NCBI RefSeq assembly: GCF_051401765.1
Contig: NW_027480547.1
Span: 434,001-498,000 of the forward strand
Origin: Calliopsis andreniformis
Lineage: Eukaryota > Arthropoda > Insecta > Hymenoptera > Andrenidae
Length of the DNA stretch: 64,000 bases
Direction: 5' to 3'
The translations under genes were made by a program, and so were the position numbers. The stretch's first letter is position 1. Each line of letters opens with the position of its first letter. Below, piece after piece: positions 10,681 to 24,400 of this stretch. Below the pieces are notes generated by a model. That model ran no database searches. It was not told where the DNA came from and saw only the letters and a program-made list of their open reading frames with translations.

Positions 10681-13600
10681 CTGTGAATTGGGTATATTCT
10701 ATTGAGGATTGAGGACTGGCAATTGATTGTTGAGGACTGAGGGCTGAAGATTGAGGATTCAGGATTGAGGATTCAGGATTGAGGTTTGAGGACTGAGAAT
10801 TGAGGATTGAGGATTGAGGATTGAATATTGAGGATTGAAGATTGAGGATTGGGTATTGAGGATTGAACATTGAGGATTAAGGATTGAGGATAGAGGATTG
10901 AAGGTTGAGGATTGATGATTGAATATTGATGATCGAAGATTGAGGATTGAGGATTGAGGGTTGTGGATTGCGGACGAGGACTGAGGGTTGAGTATTGATG
11001 CTTGAGGTCTGAGCGTTGAGGATTGAGGATTGAGAATTGAGGATTGAGGATTGAGGATTGAAGATTGAGGACTGGGTGTTGAGGATTGAAGAATGAGGAT
11101 TGAGGATTGAGGATTGAAGATTGAGGGTTGAGGATTGAGTATTGAGGATTGAAGATTGAGGATTGAGGATAGCGGATTGAGGATTGTGGATTGAGGATTG
11201 AGGATTGAAGATTGACTATTGAGGATTGAAGATTGAAGATTGGGGATTGAGGATTGAGGATTGAGGATTGAAGATTGAGGATTGGGGATTGAGGATTGAG
11301 GATTGAGGATTGAGTGTTGAGGATTGAGAATTGAGGATTGAGGATTGGAGATTGAGTATTGAGGATTCAAGATTGCGGATTGAGGATTGAGGATTGAAGA
11401 TTGAGGACTGAGAGTTGAGGGTTGAGTGATGAGAATTGATGTTTGTGGATTGAGATTTGAAGATTGAAGAATGGGGATTGAGTATTGAAAACTGTGAATT
11501 GAGGATATTCTATTGAGGATTGAGGATTGACAATTGATTGTTGAGGACTGAGGACTGAGGACTGAAGTTTGCGGATTCAGGATTGAGGATTCGGGATTGA
11601 GGTTTCAGGACTGAGGATTGCGGGTTGAGGATTGAGGATTGAGGATTGAGGATCGAGGATTGAGGACTGAGGAGTGAGGGTTGAGGATTGAGGATTGAAG
11701 ATTGAGTATTCAGGATTGGAGATTGACGATTGAGGATTGAGGATTGAGGATTGAGGATTGAGGATTGAGGATTGAGGATTGAAGATTGAGTATTGAGGAT
11801 TGAGGATTGAGGATTGAGTATTGAGGATTGAGGATTGGGGATTGAAGATTGAAGATTGGGGTCTGAGTGTTGAGCGTTGAGTGATGAGAATTGATGTTAG
11901 TGGATTGAGATTTGAAGATTGAAGATTGGGGATTCAGTGTTGAAAACTGTGAATTGGGTATACTCTATTGAGGATTGAGGACTGACAATTGATTGTTGAG
12001 GACTGAGGGCTGAAGATTGAGGATTCAGGATTGAGGATTCAGGATTGAGGTTTGAGGACTGAGGATTGAGGATTGAGGATTGAGGATTGAGTATTGAGGA
12101 TTGAAGATTGGGGATTGAGGATAGAGGATTGAAGATTGAGGATTGATGATTGAATATTGATGATCGAAGATTGAGGATTGAGGATTGAGGGTTGTGGATT
12201 GCGGACGAGGACTGAGGGTTGAGTATTGATGCTTGAGGTCTGAGCGTTGAGGATTGAGGATTGAGAATTGAGGATTGAGGATTGAGGATTGAAGATTGAG
12301 GACTGGGTGTTGAGGATTGAAGAATGAGGATTGTGGATTGAGGATTGAAGATTGAGGGTTGAGGATTGAGTATTGAGGATTGAAGGTTGAGGATTGAGGA
12401 TTGCGGATTGCGGATTGAGGATTGAGGATTGAGGATTGAAGATTGACTATTGAGGATTGAAGATTGAAGATTGGGGATTGGGGATTGAGGATTGAGGATT
12501 GAAGATTGAGGATTGGGGATTGAGGATTGAGGATTGAGGATTGAGTGTTGACGATTGAGTATTAAGGATTGAGGATTGAAGATTGAGTATTGAGGATTCA
12601 AGATTGCGGATTGAGGATTGAGGATTGAAGATTGAGGAGTGAGTGTTGAGGGTTGAGTGATGAGAATTGATATTTGTGGATTGAGATTTGAAGATTGAAG
12701 AATGGGGATTGAGTATTGAAAACTGTGAATTGAGGATATTCTATTGAGGATTGAGGATTGACAGTTGATTGTTGAGGACTGAGGACGGGGGCTGAAGTTT
12801 GCGGATTCAGGATTGAGGATTCGGGATTGAGGTTCCAGGACTGAGGAATGAGGGTTGATGATTGAGGATTGAGGATTGAGGATTGAGGATTGAGGATTGA
12901 GGATTGAAGATTGAGTATTGAGGTTTGATAATTGAGGATTGATGATTGAGGATTGAAGATTGAGGATTGAAGATTGAGGATTGGGGGTTGAGGACTGAAG
13001 ATTGAGGGTTGAGGATTGAGTATTGAGGATTGAAGGTTGAGTATTGAGGATTGCGGATTGCGGATTGAGGATTGAGGATTGAGGATTGAAGATTGACTAT
13101 TGAGGATTGAAGATTGACTATTGAGGATTGAAGATTGAAGATTGGGGATTGGGGATTGAGGATTGAGGATTGAAGATTGAGGATTGGGGATTGAGGATTG
13201 AGGATTGAGTGTTGACGATTGAGTATTAAGGATTGAGGATTGAAGATTGAGTATTGAGGATTCAAGATTGCGGATTGAGGATTGAGGATTGAAGATTGAG
13301 GAGTGAGTGTTGAGGGTTGAGTGATGAGAATTGATATTTGTGGATTGAGATTTGAAGATTGAAGAATGGGGATTGAGTATTGAAAACTGTGAATTGAGGA
13401 TATTCTATTGAGGATTGAGGATTGACAGTTGATTGTTGAGGACTGAGGACGGGGGCTGAAGTTTGCGGATTCAGGATTGAGGATTCGGGATTGAGGTTCC
13501 AGGACTGAGGAATGAGGGTTGATGATTGAGGATTGAGGATTGAGGATTGAGGATTGAGGATTGAGGATTGAAGATTGAGTATTGAGGTTTGATAATTGAG

Positions 13601-14399
13601 GATTGATGATTGAGGATTGAAGATTGAGGATTGAAGATTGAGGATTGGGGATTGAGGACTGAAGATTGAGGATAGAGGATTGAAGATTGAGGATTGGGAT
13701 TGAGCATTGACGACTGAGGATTGAGGATTGAGGATTGAGGATTGAGGATTGAGGATTCAGGATTGAGGATTGAGGATTGAAGATTGAGTATTGAGGATTG
13801 ATGATTGAGGATTGAAGATTGAGGATTGAAGATTGAGGATTGGGGATTGAGGATTGAGGATTGAGGATAGAGGATTGAAGATTGAGGATTGGGTATTGCG
13901 GATTGAACATTGAGGATTGAGGATTGAGGACTGAGGATTGAGGTTCCAGGATCGAGGATTGAGGATTGAGGATTGAGGATTGAGGATTGAGGATTGGGGA
14001 CTGAGTATTGAAGATTGAGGATTGAGGATTGAGGATTGAGGATTGAGGATTGAGGATTGAGGATTGAGGATTGAGGATTGAAGATTCAGTATTGAGGATT
14101 GAAGATTGAGAATTGAAGATTGACTATTGAGGATTGAAGATTGAAGATTGGAGATTGAGGATTGAGGATTGAGTATTGAAGATTGAGGATTGGGGATTGA
14201 GGATTGAGGATTGAGGATTGAGTGTTGAGGATTGAGAATTGAGGATTGAGGATTGAAGATTGAGTATTGAGGATTCAAGATTGCGGATTGAGGATTGAGG
14301 ATTGAAGATTGGGGTCTGAGTGTTAAGCGTTGAGTGATGAGAATTGATGTTAGTGGATTGAGATTTGAAGATTGAAGATTGGGGATTGAGTGTTGAAAA
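10681..14399. repeat. HOR unit, 3719 bp (3.72-kb type, copy 2)
   Basis: Cassettes are A1 (10681), B (11492), A2 (11947), B3 (12723) and B3 (13387). It is a near copy of the preceding unit at an offset of 3726 bp. It is one heptad shorter because the canonical run before gagtgttgacg at 13.2 kb has one word fewer than at 9.48 kb. The large-scale order is identical and differences are isolated single bases, which points to a recent duplication. Confidence 0.9.
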
Positions 14400-17300
14400 C
14401 TGTGAATTGGGTATATTCTATTGAGGATTGAGGACTGGCAATTGATTGTTGAGGACTGAGGGCTGAAGATTGAGGATTCAGGATTGAGGATTCAGGATTG
14501 AGGTTTGAGGACTGAGAATTGAGGATTGAGGATTGAGGATTGAATATTGAGGATTGAAGATTGAGGATTGGGTATTGAGGATTGAACATTGAGGATTAAG
14601 GATTGAGGATAGAGGATTGAAGGTTGAGGATTGATGATTGAATATTGATGATCGAAGATTGAGGATTGAGGATTGAGGGTTGTGGATTGCGGACGAGGAC
14701 TGAGGGTTGAGTATTGATGCTTGAGGTCTGAGCGTTGAGGATTGAGGATTGAGAATTGAGGATTGAGGATTGAGGATTGAAGATTGAGGACTGGGTGTTG
14801 AGGATTGAAGAATGAGGATTGAGGATTGAGGATTGAAGATTGAGGGTTGAGGATTGAGTATTGAGGATTGAAGATTGAGGATTGAGGATAGCGGATTGAG
14901 GATTGTGGATTGAGGATTGAGGATTGAAGATTGACTATTGAGGATTGAAGATTGAAGATTGGGGATTGAGGATTGAGGATTGAGGATTGAAGATTGAGGA
15001 TTGGGGATTGAGGATTGAGGATTGAGGATTGAGTGTTGAGGATTGAGAATTGAGGATTGAGGATTGAAGATTGAGTATTGAGGATTCAAGATTGCGGATT
15101 GAGGATTGAGGATTGAAGATTGAGGACTGAGAGTTGAGGGTTGAGTGATGAGAATTGATGTTTGTGGATTGAGATTTGAAGATTGAAGAATGGGGATTGA
15201 GTATTGAAAACTGTGAATTGAGGATATTCTATTGAGGATTGAGGATTGACAATTGATTGTTGAGGACTGAGGACTGAGGACTGAAGTTTGCGGATTCAGG
15301 ATTGAGGATTCGGGATTGAGGTTTCAGGACTGAGGATTGCGGGTTGAGGATTGAGGATTGAGGATTGAGGATCGAGGATTGAGGACTGAGGAGTGAGGGT
15401 TGAGGATTGAGGATTGAAGATTGAGTATTCAGGATTGGAGATTGACGATTGAGGATTGAGGATTGAGGATTGAGGATTGAGGATTGAGGATTGAGGATTG
15501 AAGATTGAGTATTGAGGATTGAGGATTGAGGATTGAGTATTGAGGATTGAGGATTGGGGATTGAAGATTGAAGATTGGGGTCTGAGTGTTGAGCGTTGAG
15601 TGATGAGAATTGATGTTAGTGGATTGAGATTTGAAGATTGAAGATTGGGGATTCAGTGTTGAAAACTGTGAATTGGGTATACTCTATTGAGGATTGAGGA
15701 CTGACAATTGATTGTTGAGGACTGAGGGCTGAAGATTGAGGATTCAGGATTGAGGATTCAGGATTGAGGTTTGAGGACTGAGGATTGAGGATTGAGGATT
15801 GAGGATTGAGTATTGAGGATTGAAGATTGGGGATTGGGTATTGAGGATTGAACATTCAGGATTGAGGATTGAGGATAGAGGATTGAAGATTGAGGATTGA
15901 TGATTGAATATTGATGATCGAAGATTGAGGATTGAGGATTGAGGGTTGTGGATTGCGGACGAGGACTGAGGGTTGAGTATTGATGCTTGAGGTCTGAGCG
16001 TTGAGGATTGAGGATTGAGAATTGAGGATTGAGGATTGAGGATTGAAGATTGAGGACTGGGTGTTGAGGATTGAAGAATGAGGATTGTGGATTGAGGATT
16101 GAAGATTGAGGGTTGAGGATTGAGTATTGAGGATTGAAGGTTGAGGATTGAGGATTGCGGATTGCGGATTGAGGATTGAGGATTGAGGATTGAAGATTGA
16201 CTATTGAGGATTGAAGATTGAAGATTGGGGATTGGGGATTGAGGATTGAGGATTGAAGATTGAGGATTGGGGATTGAGGATTGAGGATTGAGGATTGAGT
16301 GTTGACGATTGAGAATTAAGGATTGAGGATTGAAGATTGAGTATTGAGGATTCAAGATTGCGGAATGAGGATTGAGGATTGAAGATTGAGGAGTGAGTGT
16401 TGAGGGTTGAGTGATGAGAATTGATGTTTGTGGATTGAGATTTGAAGATTGAAGAATGGGGATTGAGTATTGAAAACTGTGAATTGAGGATATTCTATTG
16501 AGGATTGAGGATTGACAGTTGATTGTTGAGGACTGAGGACGGGGGCTGAAGTTTGCGGATTCAGGATTGAGGATTCGGGATTGAGGTTCCAGGACTGAGG
16601 AATGAGGGTTGATGATTGAGCATTGAGGATTGAGGATTGAGGATTGAGGATTGAGGATTGAAGATTGAGTATTGAGGTTTGATAATTGAGGATTGATGAT
16701 TGAGGATTGAAGATTGAGGATTGAAGATTGAGGATTGGGGATTGAGGACTGAAGATTGAGGATAGAGGATTGAAGATTGAGGATTGGGATTGAGCATTGA
16801 CGACTGAGGATTGAGGATTGAGGATTGAGGATTGAGGATTGAGGATTCAGGATTGAGGATTGAGGATTGAAGATTGAGTATTGAGGATTGATGATTGAGG
16901 ATTGAAGATTGAGGATTGAAGATTGAGGATTGGGGATTGAGGATTGAGGATTGAGGATAGAGGATTGAAGATTGAGGATTGGGTATTGCGGATTGAACAT
17001 TGAGGATTGAGGATTGAGGACTGAGGATTGAGGTTCCAGGATCGAGGATTGAGGATTGAGGATTGAGGATTGAGGATTGAGGATTGGGGACTGAGTATTG
17101 AAGATTGAGGATTGAGGATTGAGGATTGAGGATTGAGGATTGAGGATTGAGGATTGAGGATTGAGGATTGAAGATTCAGTATTGAGGATTGAAGATTGAG
17201 AATTGAGGATTGAGGATTGAACATAAAGGACTGAGTGTTGAGGGATGATTGATGAGAATTGATGTTGGTGTATAGAGATTTGAAGATTGCAGATTGAGCA

Positions 17301-17901
17301 TTAAGTATTGAAATCTGTGAATTGGTGATATTCTATTGAGGATTGAGGATTGACAACTGATTGTTGAGGACTGGGGGCTGAATGTTGAGGATTCAGGACT
17401 GAGGATTCAGGATTGAGGTTTGGTGACTGAGGATTGAGGATTGAGGATTTAGGATTGAGGATTGAGGATTGAGGATTGAGGATTGAGGGTTGTAGATTGA
17501 GGACGAGGACTGAGGGTTGGGTATTAATGCTTGAGGTCTGAGGATTGAGGATTGCGAATTGAGGATTGAGGATTGAGGATTGAAGATTGAGGGTTTGGCA
17601 TTGAGGATTGAAGAATGAGGACTGAGGAGTGAGAATTGAGGATTGAGGATTGAAGATTGAGTATTCAGGACTGGAGATTGACGATTGAGGATTGAGGATT
17701 GAGGATTGAGGATTGAGGACTGAGGATTGAGGATTGAAGATTGAGTATTTAGGATTGAAGATTGAGGATTGAGTATTGAGGATTGAGGATTGGGGATAGA
17801 AGATTGATGATTGGGGTCTGAGTGTTGAGCGTTGAGTGATGAGAATTGATGTTAGTGGATTGAGATTTGAAGATTGAAGATTGGGGATTGAGTGTTGAAA
17901 A
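14400..17901. repeat. HOR unit, 3502 bp (3.5-kb type, copy 1)
   Basis: Cassettes are A1 (14400), B (15211), A2 (15666), B3 (16477) and C (17315). It shares the A1-B-A2 front with the 3.72-kb units. Its rear is different: only one B3 is present, followed by a class C cassette and the gattaatgcttgag and gagggtttggcatt words. It is thus a recombinant between the 3.72-kb front and the class C rear of the 4.5-kb type. A single-base change at about 16365 (gcggaatgag) is private to this copy. Confidence 0.88.
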
Positions 17902-20900
17902 CTGTGAATTGGGTATATTCTATTGAGGATTGAGGACTGGCAATTGATTGTTGAGGACTGAGGGCTGAAGATTGAGGATTCAGGATTGAGGATTCAGGAT
18001 TGAGGTTTGAGGACTGAGAATTGAGGATTGAGGATTGAGGATTGAATATTGAGGATTGAAGATTGAGGATTGGGTATTGAGGATTGAACATTGAGGATTA
18101 AGGATTGAGGATAGAGGATTGAAGATTGAGGATTGATGATTGAATATTGATGATCGAAGATTGAGGATTGAGGATTGAGGGTTGTGGATTGCGGACGAGG
18201 ACTGAGGGTTGAGTATTGATGCTTGAGGTCTGAGCGTTGAGGATTGAGGATTGAGAATTGAGGATTGAGGATTGAGGATTGAAGATTGAGGACTGGGTGT
18301 TGAGGATTGAAGAATGAGGATTGAGGATTGAGGATTGAAGATTGAGGTTTGAGGATTGAGTATTGAGGATTGAAGATTGAGGATTGAGGATTGCGGATTG
18401 AGGATTGTGGATTGAGGATTGAGGATTGAAGATTGACTATTGAGGATTGAAGATTGAAGATTGGGGATTGAGGATTGAGGATTGAGTATTGAAGATTGAG
18501 GATTGGGGATTGAGGATTGAGGATTGAGGATTGAGTGTTGAGGATTGGGGATTGAGGATTGAGGATTGAGGATTGAGTGTTGAGGATTGAGAATTGAGGA
18601 TTGAGGATTGAAGATTGAGTATTGAGGATTCAAGATTGCGGATTGAGGATTGAGGATTGAAGATTGAGGACTGAGAGTTGAGGGTTGAGTGATGAGAATT
18701 GATGTTTGTGGATTGAGATTTGAAGATTGAAGAATGGGGATTGAGTATTGAAAACTGTGAATTGAGGATATTCTATTGAGGATTGAGGATTGACAATTGA
18801 TTGTTGAGGACTGAGGACTGAGGACTGAAGTTTGCGGATTCAGGGTTGAGGATTCGGGATTGAGGTTTCAGGACTGAGGATTGCGGGTTGAGGATTGAGG
18901 ATTGAGGATTGAGGATCGAGGATTGAGGACTGAGGAGTGAGGGTTGAGGATTGAGGATTGAAGATTGAGTATTCAGGATTGGAGATTGACGATTGAGGAT
19001 TGAGGATTGAGGATTGAGGATTGAGGATTGAGGATTGAGGATTGAAGATTGAGTATTGAGGATTGAGGATTGAGGATTGAGTATTGAGGATTGAGGATTG
19101 GGGATTGAAGATTGAAGATTGGGGTCTGAGTGTTGAGCGTTGAGTGATGAGAATTGATGTTAGTGGATTGAGATTTGAAGATTGAAGATTGGGGATTCAG
19201 TGTTGAAAACTGTGAATTGGGTATACTCTATTGAGGATTGAGGACTGACAATTGATTGTTGAGGACTGAGGGCTGAAGATTGAGGATTCACGATTGAGGA
19301 TTCAGGATTGAGGTTTGAGGACTGAGGATTGAGGATTGAGGATTGAGGATTGAGTATTGAGGATTGAAGATTGGGGATTGGGTATTGAGGATTGAACATT
19401 CAGGATTGAGGATTGAGTATAGAGGATTGAAGATTGAGGATTGATGATTGAATATTGATGATCGAAGATTGAGGATTGAGGATTGAGGGTTGTGGATTGC
19501 GGACGAGGACTGAGGGTTGAGTATTGATGCTTGAGGTCTGAGCGTTGAGGATTGAGGATTGAGAATTGAGGATTGAGGATTGAGGATTGAAGATTGAGGA
19601 CTGGGTGTTGAGGATTGAAGAATGAGGATTGTGGATTGAGGATTGAAGATTGAGGGTTGAGGATTGAGTATTGAGGATTGAAGGTTGAGGATTGAGGATT
19701 GCGGATTGCGGATTGAGGATTGAGGATTGAGGATTGAAGATTGACTATTGAGGATTGAAGATTGAAGATTGGGGATTGGGGATTGAGGATTGAGGATTGA
19801 AGATTGAGGATTGGGGATTGAGGATTGAGGATTGAGGATTGAGTGTTGACGATTGAGAATTAAGGATTGAGGATTGAAGATTGAGTATTGAGGATTCAAG
19901 ATTGCGGATTGAGGATTGAGGATTGAAGATTGAGGAGTGAGTGTTGAGGGTTGAGTGATGAGAATTGATGTTTGTGGATTGAGATTTGAAGATTGAAGAA
20001 TGGGGATTGAGTATTGAAAACTGTGAATTGAGGATATTCTATTGAGGATTGAGGATTGACAGTTGATTGTTGAGGACTGAGGACGGGGGCTGAAGTTTGC
20101 GGATTCAGGATTGAGGATTCGGGATTGAGGTTCCAGGACTGAGGAATGAGGGTTGATGATTGAGCATTGAGGATTGAGGATTGAGGATTGAGGATTGAGG
20201 ATTGAAGATTGAGTATTGAGGTTTGATAATTGAGGATTGATGATTGAGGATTGAAGATTGAGGATTGAAGATTGAGGATTGGGGATTGAGGACTGAAGAT
20301 TGAGGATAGAGGATTGAAGATTGAGGATTGGGATTGAGCATTGACGACTGAGGATTGAGGATTGAGGATTGAGGATTGAGGATTGAGGATTCAGGATTGA
20401 GGATTGAGGATTGAAGATTGAGTATTGAGGATTGATGATTGAGGATTGAAGATTGAGGATTGAAGATTGAGGATTGGGGATTGAGGATTGAGGATTGAGG
20501 ATAGAGGATTGAAGACTGAGGATTGGGTATTGCGGATTGAACATTGAGGATTGAGGATTGAGGACTGAGGATTGAGGTTCCAGGATCGAGGATTGAGGAT
20601 TGAGGATTGAGGATTGAGGATTGAGGATTGGGGACTGAGTACTGAAGATTGAGAATTGAGGATTGAGGATTGAGGATTGAGGATTGAGGATTGAGGATTG
20701 AGGATTGAGGATTGAAGATTCAGTATTGAGGATTGAAGATTGAGAATTGAGGATTGAGGATTGAACATAAAGGACTGAGTGTTGAGGGATGATTGATGAG
20801 AATTGATGTTGGTGGATAGAGATTTGAAGATTGCAGATTGAGCATTAAGTATTGAAATCTGTGAATTGGTGATATTCTATTGAGGATTGAGGATTGACAA

Positions 20901-21445
20901 CTGATTGTTGAGGACTGGGGGCTGAATGTTGAGGATTCAGGACTGAGGATTCAGGATTGAGGTTTGGTGACTGAGGATTGAGGATTGAGGATTTAGGATT
21001 GAGGATTGAGGATTGAGGATTGAGGATTGAGGGTTGTAGATTGAGGACGAGGACTGAGGGTTGGGTATTAATGCTTGAGGTCTGAGGATTGAGGATTGCG
21101 AATTGAGGATTGAGGATTGAGGATTGAAGATTGAGGGTTTGGCATTGAGGATTGAAGAATGAGGACTGAGGAGTGAGAATTGAGGATTGAGGATTGAAGA
21201 TTGAGTATTCAGGACTGGAGATTGACGATTGAGGATTGAGGATTGAGGATTGAGGATTGAGGACTGAGGATTGAGGATTGAAGATTGAGTATTTAGGATT
21301 GAAGATTGAGGATTGAGTATTGAGGATTGAGGATTGGGGATAGAAGATTGATGATTGGGGTCTGAGTGTTGAGCGTTGAGTGATGAGAATTGATGTTAGT
21401 GGATTGAGATTTGAAGATTGAAGATTGGGGATTGAGTGTTGAAAA
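17902..21445. repeat. HOR unit, 3544 bp (3.5-kb type, copy 2)
   Basis: Cassettes are A1 (17902), B (18755), A2 (19210), B3 (20021) and C (20859). All anchors from 15211 on map to this unit at an offset of 3543-3544 bp. The first interval is 853 bp instead of 811 bp because of a 42-bp (six-heptad) tandem duplication around 18534-18590, where gagtgttgaggattgggg and its neighbours appear twice. Private variants include gattcacgattg near 19287 and gagtactgaag near 20637. Confidence 0.9.
18534..18617. repeat. 42-bp six-heptad tandem duplication
   Basis: The run of words ending in gagtgttgagg is present twice in succession here and once at the matching place of the neighbouring units (about 15.0 kb and 22.1 kb). 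The added length is 42 bp, exactly six heptads, so the 7-bp register is kept. Confidence 0.75.
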
Positions 21446-24400
21446 CTGTGAATTGGGTATATTCTATTGAGGATTGAGGACTGGCAATTGATTGTTGAGG
21501 ACTGAGGGCTGAAGATTGAGGATTCAGGATTGAGGATTCAGGATTGAGGTTTGAGGACTGAGAATTGAGGATTGAGGATTGAGGATTGAATATTGAGGAT
21601 TGAAGATTGAGGATTGGGTATTGAGGATTGAACATTGAGGATTAAGGATTGAGGATAGAGGATTGAAGATTGAGGATTGATGATTGAATATTGATGATCG
21701 AAGATTGAGGATTGAGGATTGAGGGTTGTGGATTGCGGACGAGGACTGAGGGTTGAGTATTGATGCTTGAGGTCTGAGCGTTGAGGATTGAGGATTGAGA
21801 ATTGAGGATTGAGGATTGAGGATTGAAGATTGAGGACTGGGTGTTGAGGATTGAAGAATGAGGATTGAGGATTGAGGATTGAAGATTGAGGGTTGAGGAT
21901 TGAGTATTGAGGATTGAAGATTGAGGATTGAGGATTGCGGATTGAGGATTGTGGATTGAGGATTGAGGATTGAAGATTGACTATTGAGGATTGAAGATTG
22001 AAGATTGGGGATTGAGGATTGAGGATTGAGTATTGAAGATTGAGGATTGGGGATTGAGGATTGAGGATTGAGGATTGAGTGTTGAGGATTGAGAATTGAG
22101 GATTGAGGATTGAAGATTGAGTATTGAGGATTCAAGATTGCGGATTGAGGATTGAGGATTGAAGATTGAGGACTGAGAGTTGAGGGTTGAGTGATGAGAA
22201 TTGATGTTTGTGGATTGAGATTTGAAGATTGAAGAATGGGGATTGAGTATTGAAAACTGTGAATTGAGGATATTCTATTGAGGATTGAGGATTGACAATT
22301 GATTGTTGAGGACTGAGGACTGAGGGCTGAAGTTTGCGGATTCAGGATTGAGGATTCGGGATTGAGGTTTCAGGACTGAGGATTGCGGGTTGAGGATTGA
22401 GGATTGAGGATTGAGGATCGAGGATTGAGGACTGAGGAGTGAGGGTTGAGGATTGAGGACTGAAGATTGAGTATTCAGGATTGGAGATTGACGATTGAGG
22501 ATTGAGGATTGAGGATTGAGGATTGAGGATTGAGGATTGAGGATTGAAGATTGAGTATTGAGGATTGAGGATTGAGGATTGAGTATTGAGGATTGAGGAT
22601 TGGGGATTGAAGATTGAAGATTGGGGTCTGAGTGTTGAGCGTTGAGTGATGAGAATTGATGTTAGTGGATTGAGATTTGAAGATTGAAGATTGGGGATTC
22701 AGTGTTGAAAACTGTGAATTGGGTATACTCTATTGAGGATTGAGGACTGACAATTGATTGTTGAGGACTGAGGGCTGAAGATTGAGGATTCAGGATTGAG
22801 GATTCAGGATTGAGGTTTGAGGACTGAGGATTGAGGATTGAGGATTGAGGATTGAGTATTGAGGATTGAAGATTGAGGATTGGGTATTGAGGATTGAACA
22901 TTCAGGATTGAGGATTGAGGATAGAGGATTGAAGATTGAGGATTGATGATTGAATATTGATGATCGAAGATTGAGGATTGAGGATTGAGGGTTGTGGATT
23001 GCGGACGAGGACTGAGGGTTGAGTATTGATGCTTGAGGTCTGAGCGTTGAGGATTGAGGATTGAGAATTGAGGATTGAGGATTGAGGATTGAAGATTGAG
23101 GACTGGGTGTTGAGGATTGAAGAATGAGGATTGTGGATTGAGGATTGAAGATTGAGGGTTGAGGATTGAGTATTGAGGATTGAAGGTTGAGGATTGAGGA
23201 TTGCGGATTGAGGATTGAGGATTGAGGATTGAGGATTGAAGATTGACTATTGAGGATTGAAGATTGAAGATTGGGGATTGAGGATTGAGGATTGAGGATT
23301 GAAGATTGAGGATTGGGGATTGAGGATTGAGGATTGAGGATTGAGTGTTGAGGATTGAGAATTAAGGATTGAGGATTGAAGATTGAGTATTGAGGATTCA
23401 AGATTGCGGATTGAGGATTGAGGATTGAAGATTGAGGAGTGAGTGTTGAGGGTTGAGTGATGAGAATTGATGTTTGTGGATTGAGATTTGAAGATTGAAG
23501 AATGGGGATTGAGTATTGAAAACTGTGAATTGAGGATATTCTATTGAGGATTGAGGATTGACAATTGATTGTTGAGGCCTGAGGGCTGAAGACTGAGGAT
23601 TCAGGATTGAGGATTCGGAACTGATGTTTCTGGACTGAGCATTGAGGGTTGAGTATTGAGGATTAAGGATTGAGGATTGAGGATTGAGAATTGAGGATTG
23701 ATTATTGAGGATTAAAGATTGAGGATTGAGGATTGAGGGTTGAGGATTGAGAATTGAGGATTGAGTATTGAAGATTGAGTATTGAGGATTGAAGATTGAG
23801 GATTGAAGATTGAGGATTGGGGATTGAGGATTGAGGATTGAGGATAGAGGATTGAAGATTGAGGATTGGGGATTGAGGATTGACGATTGAGGATTCAGGA
23901 TTGAGGATTGACGATGGAGGATTGAGGATTGAGGATTGAAGATTGACTATTGAGAATTGAAGATTGAGCATTGGGGATTGAGGATTGAGGATTGAGTATT
24001 GAAGATTGAGGATTGAGGATTGCAGATTGAGTATTGAGTATTGAAGATTGAGGATTGAGGATTGAGGATTGAGGATTGAGGACTGAGGATTGAGGATTGA
24101 GGATTGAAGATTGAGTATTGAGTATTGAAGATTGAGGATTGTGGATTGAGGATTGAGGGTAGAGGATTGAAGACTGAGGATTGGGGATTGAGGATTGAGG
24201 ATTGAGGATTGAGTGTTGAGGATTGAGAATTGAGGATTGAGGATTGAAGATTGAGTATTGAGGATTCAAGATTGCGGATTGAGGATTGAGGATTGAAGAT
24301 TGAGGACTGAGTGTTGAGGGTTGAGTGATGAGAATTGATGTTTGTGGATTGAGATTTGAAGATTGAAGAATGGGGATTGAGTATTGATAACTGTGAATTG

